Translations under genes and position numbers: made by a program
In this document: positions 54,664 through 64,000 of the stretch, one piece after another
Position numbering within the stretch: position 1 is the first letter of the stretch
How the letters are laid out: each line of letters opens with the position of its first letter
Source: Reticulascus tulasneorum
Taxonomy: Eukaryota > Ascomycota > Sordariomycetes > Glomerellales > Reticulascaceae
Length of the DNA stretch: 64,000 bases
Assembly (NCBI GenBank): GCA_001557505.1
Contig: LSAX01000003.1
Span: 4,340,001 to 4,404,000, forward strand
Direction: 5' to 3'
Notes under the pieces: generated by a model
Seen by the model: only the letters and a program-made list of their open reading frames with translations
What the model was told of the DNA's origin: nothing
The model's database searches: none

Positions 54664-55382
54664 TATAAAAATGATTAATTAATAAGTTAAGATAAGTCTA
54701 AATATTTATATAAACCTATATAAAATAACATATATAATAATATCTATCTTATTTTAAATAAAGAAAAATAGAAAATAATATATAAAATAAATTATAAAGA
54801 TTAAAGTTATTAACTAAATAAAAGTGTTTTATCTTATATATTTATAAATAACTATATAAAGCTATATATGATTTTTTCTATTTATTAATATAGATTTCTT
54901 ATATAATTATAAAAATAAATTATAAATAAAGAAATAAGAATAATAATATATATTAAAATTAATATATATTTAAATATTTTAAATAAAATAATAATTTAAA
55001 AATAATAATATTAAATTTTAACCATCTAATTATAATTTATTATTTTTAAATATATTAATATATATAATATTTAATTTAATAATTAATTTTATTATTATTA
55101 TTATTATTCTTATTTCTCTATTTATAACTTATTTATATAGCTATATAAGAAGTTTATATTTAATAAACAAAAGAAAACTTTATATAACCTTATATAATTA
55201 TTTATAAATATATAAGATAAAAAACCTTTATTTAGTTAATAATCTTAATCTTTATAATTTATTTAATATATTATTCTTTATCTTTTCTTATTTAAGATAA
55301 GATAAATATTATTATATATATTATTTTATATAGGTTTATATAGGTATTTAGACTTATTTTAACTTATTAATTAATTGTTTAT
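54664..55382. repeat. Foldback palindrome, arms about 340 bp
   Basis: The left arm (from 54,664, beginning AATGATTAATTAATAAGTTA) is matched as reverse complement by the right arm ending near 55,382, with the centre near 55,020. Matching holds across long stretches including the TATATAAACCTATATAAAAT word and the ATTATAAAGATTAA word, with scattered C/T-type differences. It may be a foldback/long-terminal-inverted-repeat element, or two inverted copies of a short element. No coding sequence. Confidence 0.75.
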
Positions 55383-56104
55383 ATAAGTTAATCGGCTTAG
55401 AGGTAATCTTTTTTATCTTTATATAATCTTATATATTAATATAAAAGATTATTTTCTTTATATTTTTATTATCTTTATTTGTTATTTCTCTTTTAGGCTG
55501 CTTAACGGTATTTATTTCTTTTATCGGCTTTTCACGTTTTCTTATATTTAATAATAATTATTATTAACTAACTTCTTTTTTATATATAATTTCTTAATCT
55601 AATATCTTATAAATAATTATATATAATCTTAGATATTATATATATATAACTAATTTTTCTTAAAAGAATTTATCTTAAAAATATTTATTATTATTTATTA
55701 CTTTATAAATATATTTTTATATAGTTTTATATTTATTATTTATTAATATTAATTTATTATAATTATCTTATCTCTAAAAAATCTTATATAATTTTATATA
55801 GTTTTATAATATCTTAGGTATTAGATTTTTATTTTAATAATAATATTATATTATTTATTTATTATTTTTAATATGTTTACTTTATATTTATATAAGACTT
55901 TTATAATTTAGTTATTTATAAAAAGTTTAAACTTAATAAATAAATATTATATTTTAGATATATATATATAGTTTTATATAGTTTTTCTTAGTTTCTTATT
56001 AATATTTCTTCTTAATAATTATAAATAACCGTTTATGATATAAGGTTTATATTAAGATAAATATTATTTATAATTTTATAAGTTTATTTAATATCTTATA
56101 TAGC

Positions 56105-58298
56105 TATATATTAATTTATTAATTATTCTTAGATATTTAATTATTATTATATTATTTTATATTAACTTATATAATCTTATACAGCTTATTAAAATTATAG
56201 TTTAGATAATAATAGTTTATATATTTACTTATTATTAAATATAACCATATTTAAATATATTATATTTAATATTAATATTATTTATATATAAGTTAAAGCT
56301 GGTTAGGTTGGCTAATTAGCTGTTAGATTGTTTTTTATGGTTTTATCTTTAATTGGTTTTTTAATAGTTTTTACGATTATAAATGTTAACTTATTAGATA
56401 TTATTTCCGTTATTAACTATTAAGGTAAGACGATAACTTTATTGTTTAAGATTATTAATTATATTTTAAAATTAATTTTTGTTGAAATTTTTTATATTAT
56501 ATATTCTCTTATACGTTTTTAAATAATTATATATTAGCTTTCATAGATATTTAATATTATATTTATCATTTAAAATAAACTTAAGCTTTAAGTAACGTTT
56601 TTAGCTTAAATGATTATATATAGAGTAGAAAAAAATAAAAAATAAAAAGTATAAAAAGAAGAAATAAAGCTAGAAGAAAAAGCTTTTATATTTATTTAAG
56701 ATAATAAGTAGGTTTATAAGGTTTTAACGAAATCTTTAATTATAAAAGTTTATAAAACGCTTTATAAATAAATTAATTTTAAGATAATATTTAGTTTAAG
56801 GTTTAATGTTTAATATCTAAGATATAATCTTATATAGATTTATATATTTTAATATATTTATTTATAGCTTAATATCTTATATATAATCTTATATAAACTT
56901 ATATATCTTTTAAATGTTTATTTATAATCTTATATTATTTTAATAATTTATCTTTTATTATTATATTTTTATTTATATATATTTTAATCTTTCTTTATCT
57001 TATTATTATATAAGCTTATATATAAACATAAATATCTATAAAAACTTAATATTAATAACTTATTTTATAATAATCTTAGATTTTTTTAAGTATTTAAAGT
57101 TAATATATAGGTTAATATGCTTATTTAATTTTTATATAAGTTATTTCTATTATTCTTTAAGGTTATTATAAAAGAATATAATCTATTTTATAATCTATCT
57201 TTTATAATTATAAACATACCTAGGTATATTTATACTTAAAACTTTTATAGAAAAGAAATTTTTTATAAATCTTATCTTTTTAATATAGATCTAGATTAAT
57301 ATTAAGCTTTTATTTTTATATAATTATTTTATATATCTTTAATAAAACTCTTATAAATAATTATATATAAATTATAACATCTGTAAGTTACCGCTTATAT
57401 CTGTTTATTTACTATTTAACCTGTTTTATCTATTTTGTTAATAATATTTCTTATAGTTTTATATTATTATATTAGCTTTTTATATTATATTCTTCTATTA
57501 AGGCTTTATAAATAATATTAATAATAAATTATATTATTATAAATCTAATTATAATTATAAATAATCTTATATAATTATATATTATATAGATCTAATCTAT
57601 AATTTTATTCTTATATAATCTTTTTTAAAATTTAATAATCTTAATATTAAGTTAAAAATCTATTAAAAAGATAAAAGTTTTAATCTCTTTTTAATTATTA
57701 AAAATCTTCTTAAAAATTTTAGATATTATATAAAAATATTTATTTTATATAATTTAAAAAAGGTTTTCTATCTTTTTTATCTTATTAATATTATATTATA
57801 TTAGTATAATGATATTTATTAACGTTTTTATAATTATATAAATTGCTTATATTTATATAAAGTTTAACTTCTAAGTTAATATATAAATCTTATTAAACAT
57901 TAATCTTTATATTTTTAGTTTTTATTTAAAGGTTATTATATATAATCTTTAGTTAAGCTTCTTATTAAGTTATATATTTAAGATTTTTATATTATTATTA
58001 AATATAATTATATATTTCTTTAGTTAGAATTATATAATTTTTATTTATCTTTTATTATTAATATATAAAAACTAATATTTATTAAGGTTAAATTATATTT
58101 TATATTTATTAGCTTATTTTAAATATACCTTATATACCTTTTAAAATTATTTATATATATCTTTTATCATCTTTTTAAGTCTAATTAGGTTTATATTATC
58201 TATAAATCTTATAATTAAAATATTATCTAAGTTATATAAGTTATAATATAGATAGATTATATATAATATAAATAATAAAATAATAATTATATTTAAAA
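56105..58298 (-). mobile_element. 5'-truncated inverted LINE copy
   Basis: This 2.2-kb stretch is the reverse complement of 61,812-64,000 almost base for base in length (coordinate sums near 120,105-120,110 at both ends), so it is a second copy of the same element in minus orientation. It starts abruptly inside the reverse-transcriptase region, as expected of a LINE copy truncated at its 5' end. Homology probably continues left of 56,105 beyond what the window can show for the partner copy. It is more strongly AT-mutated than its partner. Confidence 0.85.
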
Positions 58299-58329
58299 AG
58301 CCTAATAGCCCTTTTTAGCTAAATAATCA

Positions 58330-61300
58330 CAAAACCACTAATAAAATCTAAATAAAATAGCTTATAAGATCAGCGACGGCCGTATAAGGCCGTAGATATA
58401 TATATAAGGTAATATACTTAACGTAACGGTGGTAGTAATAGAAAAACGTTGATATTAACGGCTAACGGGGTAAACGCCATCTTAATCACGTTAAACCGTA
58501 AACGACTATTTAAGGCTATATATATTAACAGATTAATCCATAATTCAAAAACGTTAAACTTAATAATAAATACTATTATTAAAACTAAAAAGTTTTTTAC
58601 CTAAGATGATAAAGAACCTAAGGTATAAACGCTTATAGAAGAGTTATTAAGATATCTTAAAACTATATAAGACTAACTAAGCTTTATTATTACCAAACTC
58701 ATAATTATCGAAAAGAAACTTAACATATTAACGTCTAAAACTATAAAGCTTTCTTTAATATTAAAAATATACACGGCCGTGGCCACCTTTAAACTAACAT
58801 AAAAAAATATATATTATAAATTAACTATCTATATTAAAGATATATTAACAGATATCAATATAAAAATACCTAAAGAAATAGTTAAGGCTATAAACTAGGC
58901 TATAAAGGTGGGAACGGCTATTATAACTTGTAAACTAGTTAACAAAGATTAAGAAGTAATATTTAGCTTTAAGATAATAAAAAATATATATAAAAAAAGA
59001 AATAACTAGATCTAAGCTATTTTCTACTTTAAAGCTAAAACTTATTATATTAAATTATAGATAATAATAAATAACTTTAAACAACTAATTATAAACGAAA
59101 GAACCCTTTTTACTAACCTCTAAGCTAAAAATAAAATAAGAATTAAAAAAGTTAAATAACTTAAAAATAGTAAATACCTCTTTATAATTATAAATAATCT
59201 TATAAAGGTTTATAAACTTTATTATAAAAACATCACTTTAAACTTAGAATAATTTAGTTATAAACTATATAAAGTTATAGCTAAAATTAAATAATATTAT
59301 AATTATTAACAATTTAGCTATATTATAAAAACCTATAAACAACCATTTACATATAAATATTATAAATACAAAAGCTATTAAGATAAAAACCAAACTATAT
59401 AAAAATTAACCTACTTTATATATAACCAAGAAAAATCATTAAAATATCCTAACTATATAAAAGATCACCTTATATAATCAAAAGACTATATTAACCAAAA
59501 GAAATAATAAACGTTTACAAACATAACTTAGATCGTAAAACCTTAATAATTTACCTTCGCGGATAACCTTCAAATTAATGATCTTATACCTAACATCTAC
59601 TTCATAAGATTAATGATATATATATATAAAACTAAAAGGTTATATATGATTATACTAACTATCTAAACCATATTAGTTAAAAATAAGCTTAAAAGCTTTA
59701 CTAAAACCTTAATAAACTTTAAGAATATTATAACGATGATCATATTATTATAAACTTTTATAAATATATAAAAGACCATGATTAACCTAGAATTAGAAAT
59801 AAAAGATAACCTTAACCTTAATAAAAACACACTACTTTATTAAACAACCAAACCTATAAGATATAACATATTAACATATAAAACCTTATAACCTTATACT
59901 TACTAAGCTATAACATAAAAAAGATCATAGCTAACATAATAAAAGTAATATATAATAAAGCCTTATATAACGTTATAATTATATAAAAACCTATATAGAA
60001 AAAAGAAGTTATAAAAATATATTATCTAAACTTTTCTAAATACTTAATAATTAAATATACAAATAAAAGAAGACCATATACAACTATCTATATCCATAAG
60101 ACTATAAAAAAATAGATATATCATATTAAACCAGATTAATATAATATCACCATATTATTAAATAAAGGTCTACTTACTATATATTCTATATACTTAGCAT
60201 ACTTAAGCTTATATATATATATAAATTAGAACATAGCCTTAGACGACCTTATATAATAACTAATATTAACAAGAAAAACCATATTATTAAAAGATTTCAA
60301 CCTTAGAGATCTATAATAATAAACCAGTAGCCATATATATATAAGTATATATAAGCTCGTTTAACTAGCAAAGAGATAAAGATTACACCTTATTATACCC
60401 TTAGACATCATCATTAGGTAAACACCTAGATATATAGACTTAATAATTAACTTCTATTAGGTAATTATAGATAGCTATATAAGATAGATCAAGGTAACAC
60501 TTTATAGTAAATCTGACCATATTAGATAAGAATATAAAATAATAGCTATATTAATAACTTTATAAAGATAAAAATAGTTTACCTAATATACTTTTAACTA
60601 AGATAAAACAACTATAAAAAACTATATATTATTATAACTAAAAATATTAGATATAAACAAAGAACTTAATTAATATATTATATTCTTAATAAAAAAACTA
60701 ATAAAGATTATAATTATTTATGCTTATACGATATAAAGAGAGAACATGTTTAAAAATAATTAGTAAAATATAAAGATTTATAAAATCATCTAAGAAGAAA
60801 GAAAAGCTAGGAGAATATAATATATATAAAGAATAGACGAAGTTAAATAATAATTTAAGATTATAAAGAAGCTTAAGAGATAGATAATAATAAAAGTTAA
60901 GAAAGCTTATTAACGAAGGGTTTTACATGAATAGTCTAGTAAATTAGATAATATATAGAAAATAACAGCCTAGGCCTAAAAAGATAGTTAGAAACCGCGT
61001 AAGCCTAACTTGATCTTATTTTTACAAATAGATATATATAACGGCACATAAGCTATTATATATATAGATAAGGTTAAGGCTTTTACTAACTAATTCTATC
61101 TTATTATAATTATAAACCTTAAAGATATTTATAAATAGATGTTCGTAGATATAAGTTATCTTAATATGATCTTTATTAACTGTTTAGTTATAAAAGATAA
61201 AGTTATTATAACGTTTAAAGTTTATAAACTTTAGAATATATTTAGATTAGATAGACTTCTAAATAGGTTCTTCCTCATATATAGAAGCTTGTTAACAACT

Positions 61301-64000
61301 ATAATAATTAATATTATTAATACTTATTAAAAGTTAAAATATTACTTAATAATATTTAAATAATCTATAACGGTAATTATCCTAAAGCTAAATAAGATAA
61401 AAAGAGATTACGTAAACATATAAAGACTAATTACGTTACTAGCCATAATAAATAAGATTATAAAAACTATATTTATATATAAACTTACGTAGGCGGCCGA
61501 AAACATAAGTATATTACCTCTAGAACAGATAAATAATAAGAAAAAAAGGTCTATAAAATCAAGCCTTTAGCTCTTAATAGATTAGATTAAGACTACCTAA
61601 AACCTTAAGTTTATAATTATAATCTTATCTTTAAATATTAAAGATATATTTAATATAATAATCTTATTAAGACTTATAGATAACCTATATAAACTTAGAT
61701 TTACGAGGTAGTTAATTCGATTTATATTAAGTTACCTCTTAGGGAAAATAACTTAACTATTCTTTAATAATAAGTTAATATAAAAGATCTTAAATAATTA
61801 TAAGATATTATAAAAGTCACTAATTACCATTTTACTATTTATATTATATATAATCTATTTATATTATAACCTATATAGCCTAGATAATATCTTAACTATA
61901 AGATTTATAGATAATATAAACTTAATTAGACTTAGGAAGATAATAAAAGATATATACAAACGACTTTAAAAAACACATAAAGTATATTTAGAATAAACTA
62001 ATAAATATAAAATACAATTTAACTTTAACAAATATCAACTTTTATATATTAACTATAAAAGATAAGTAAAGACTATATAACTCTAACTAAAAGAATATAT
62101 AATTATACTTAATAATAATATAAAAATCTTAGATATATAACTTAATAAAAAGCTTAATTAAAGACTATATACGACAGCCCTTAAGCAGAAACTAAAAACA
62201 TAAAGACTAACGCTTAGCAAAATCTACATATCAACCTAAAGGCCATGCTTTATGTAGGCGTAGGTGATTTATATAACCATCATAAAAACGTTAATAAATA
62301 TCACCATACTAATATAATATAATATTGATAAGATAAAAAAGATAAAAAGGTTTTTTTAAATTATATAAAATAAATACCTTTATATAATCTCTAAAGCCTT
62401 TAAGAAGACTTTTAATAACTAAAAAAAGATTAAAACCTTTATCTTCTTAATAAACCTCTAGCTTAATACTAAGACCACTAAGTTCTAGAAAAAACTACAT
62501 AAGAATAAGATCATAGATCAGATCTATATAACATATAACTATATAAGATTATTTATAACTAAGCCCAGACTTATAATAATATAACTTACCGTTAACATTA
62601 TCTATAAAGCCTTAACAAAAGAATATAATATAAAAGGCTAATATGACGGCGTAAGGCCGTAAGAAACGTTATTAACAAAATAGACAAAACGTATTAAACA
62701 ACAGACAAACGGACGTAAACGGCAGCTTATAGACTCTATAACTTATATATAGCTACCTATAAAAACCTTATTAAAAATATATAAATAATTATATAAAAAT
62801 AAAAACTCAACGTTAATCTAGATCTATATAAGAAAGATAAAACTCAAAGTATTTCTCTTCTCTATAAAAATCCTAGATATAAACATACCTAGATATACCT
62901 ACGGCCATAAGAGATAGACTATAAGATATATTATATTTTTCTATAACAACCTTAAAGAATAATAAAAACAACTTATATAAAGACTAAATAAATATATCAA
63001 CCTACATATTAACCTTAAATACCTAAAAAAAGCCAAGATTATCATAAGATAGGCTATTAATATTAAGCTCTTATAGATATTTACATTTATATATAAACTT
63101 ATATAACAATAAGACAAAAAAAGATTAGAATATATATAAACAAAAACATAATAACAAAAGATAAATTATTAAAATAATATAAGATTATAGATAAACGTTT
63201 AGAAAACACATAAGTCCATATAAAATTATATATAAAATATCAAACCACAAACAAACATACTAAAATACATAAATCTATATAAAACCATATCTTAGATATT
63301 AAATATTAAACCTTAAACTAAATACTAACCTAGAACTTATTTACAAAGTTTCTTACAAACTTTCACAGCTAAAGACTTTACTAAAACTTTATAAACCTAC
63401 TTATTACTTTTAATAAATTCAAAAACCTCCTCTTCTAACTCTACTTCCTCTTCTTAAGCCTCCTCCTCTTTATTTCCCTTTATTCTAAATACGGCCGCCT
63501 AAGCCAAAGACGTTGCTTAAGGCTTAAGCTTAGCTTAAACAGTGGAGGTAATATTAAATACCTACGAAAATTAATATACGACCGTTTAAAGACGTAGATA
63601 AGAATATATAATGTAAAAAATATTAGTAGAAATTAACTTTAGAGCACGATTAACGGTCTTAAATAATAGATTTATTATCTTACCTTAATAATTAATAATA
63701 AAAATAATATTTAATAAGTTGATGTTTATAACCGTAGAAACCACCGAGAGACCGATTAAAGATAAAGCCACGGAAGACGACTTAATGGCCAACTAACTAA
63801 CCTAACCAGCTTTAACCTATATATAAGTGGTATTAATATTAAATATAATATACTTAAATATAGTTATATTTAACAATAAACGGATATATAAACTATTATT
63901 ATCTAAACTATAATCTTAGTAAGCTATATAAGATTATATAAGTTAATATAAGATAACGTAATAATAATCAAACATCTAAAAATTATTAACAAACCAATAC
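58330..64000 (+). mobile_element. RIP-degraded non-LTR retrotransposon (LINE, Tad1-like)
   Basis: The + strand carries decayed but recognisable LINE signs. At about 59,288-59,370 a zinc-knuckle-like segment is seen in which several Cys codons have become Tyr (TGT/TGC to TAT/TAC) and Gln codons stops. At 61,817-61,925 an RT block is seen: the SP-x-LF-LY segment and a catalytic FxDD-type box now reading F-I-D-N (61,904-61,915), the second Asp changed to Asn by G-to-A. Order (gag-like knuckle, then RT) fits the Tad1/LINE clade of fungal elements. The element begins near a GC-richer island at about 58,370 and runs off the window end. Clade assignment is inference from motif style. Confidence 0.75.

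Larger units (their letters stand above)
54400..64000. other. AT-rich, RIP-type degraded repeat block
   Basis: From about 54,400 the sequence becomes overwhelmingly A/T, with TATA/TTTAAT-type words and stop codons in every frame, up to the window end. The remaining G/C bases are concentrated in a few islands (for example 58,370-58,510 and 62,640-62,720). Homologous copies within the block differ by C-to-T and G-to-A changes. This is the pattern of repeat-induced point mutation of transposable elements in Pezizomycotina. No functional gene is expected here. Confidence 0.9.

Noticed and set aside
1..64000. tRNA, rRNA, CRISPR arrays and telomere repeats
   Set aside because: Looked for B-box-like GGTTCRANNCC sequences with matching A-boxes, regularly spaced repeats and TTAGGG runs; only partial chance matches were seen (for example near 3641 and 49985).
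54700..64000. Mitochondrial DNA insertion as the source of the AT-rich block
   Set aside because: Internal copies, reverse-transcriptase and zinc-knuckle relics and transition-type differences between copies fit RIP-mutated LINEs; no mitochondrial gene motif was recognised.

Overview
The window comes from a filamentous ascomycete (Pezizomycotina). Most protein genes are split by 47-107 nt GT-AG introns with CTGAC/CTAAC-like branch sites. The gene families are typically fungal: NmrA, WSC, GMC oxidoreductase, Zn2Cys6 regulator, HET, 7TM rhodopsin-domain protein, DUF3292, DUF7730 and DUF8021. The last 9.6 kb is an extremely AT-rich block of decayed retroelement sequence, as produced by repeat-induced point mutation (RIP). 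No species can be assigned from the sequence alone. Splice coordinates were derived by reading frames across junctions and are proposals without transcript support.

Layout. 1-11.3 kb: no recognisable gene. 11.3-18.8 kb (+ strand): an NmrA-like NAD(P)-binding protein, a secreted DUF8021 protein and a PGAP4-like membrane glycosyltransferase. 19.1-24.2 kb (-): a four-exon gene for a secreted protein of about 1,651 residues with a PQQ-type beta-propeller, an anchor/HYDIN-like region, four WSC domains and Ser/Thr spacers. 27.3-29.5 kb (-): a secreted GMC oxidoreductase. 30.7-32.0 kb (-): a five-exon rhodopsin-domain membrane protein. 32.7-40.2 kb (-): a decaying block with a HET pseudogene, a Zn2Cys6 regulator with a disturbed C-terminal frame, and an anion:cation-symporter-type MFS transporter pseudogene. 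40.7-42.3 kb (+): an intact fumarase/CMLE-type lyase, divergent from the dead transporter. 42.9-43.6 kb (-): a four-TM MARVEL-like protein. 46.3-49.3 kb (+): an MAO-like amine oxidase and a DUF7730 protein. 50.1-50.4 kb (+): a 70-residue hydrophilic protein with a stress-element-rich upstream region. 50.8-53.2 kb (-): a seven-exon DUF3292 membrane protein. 54.4-64 kb: RIP-degraded LINE sequence, comprising one long + strand copy and a 5'-truncated inverted copy, plus a roughly 0.7 kb foldback palindrome.

How it fits together. The lyase, MFS transporter and Zn2Cys6 regulator look like the remains of a small catabolic cluster for an organic or aromatic acid. In it the enzyme is intact, the transporter is dead and the regulator is doubtful. 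The nonsense codons in the transporter and HET genes are all of the C-to-T (CpA to TpA) type expected from RIP. The other genes look like independent housekeeping, secreted or cell-surface functions. No CRISPR, tRNA, rRNA or bacterial-type operon was seen.
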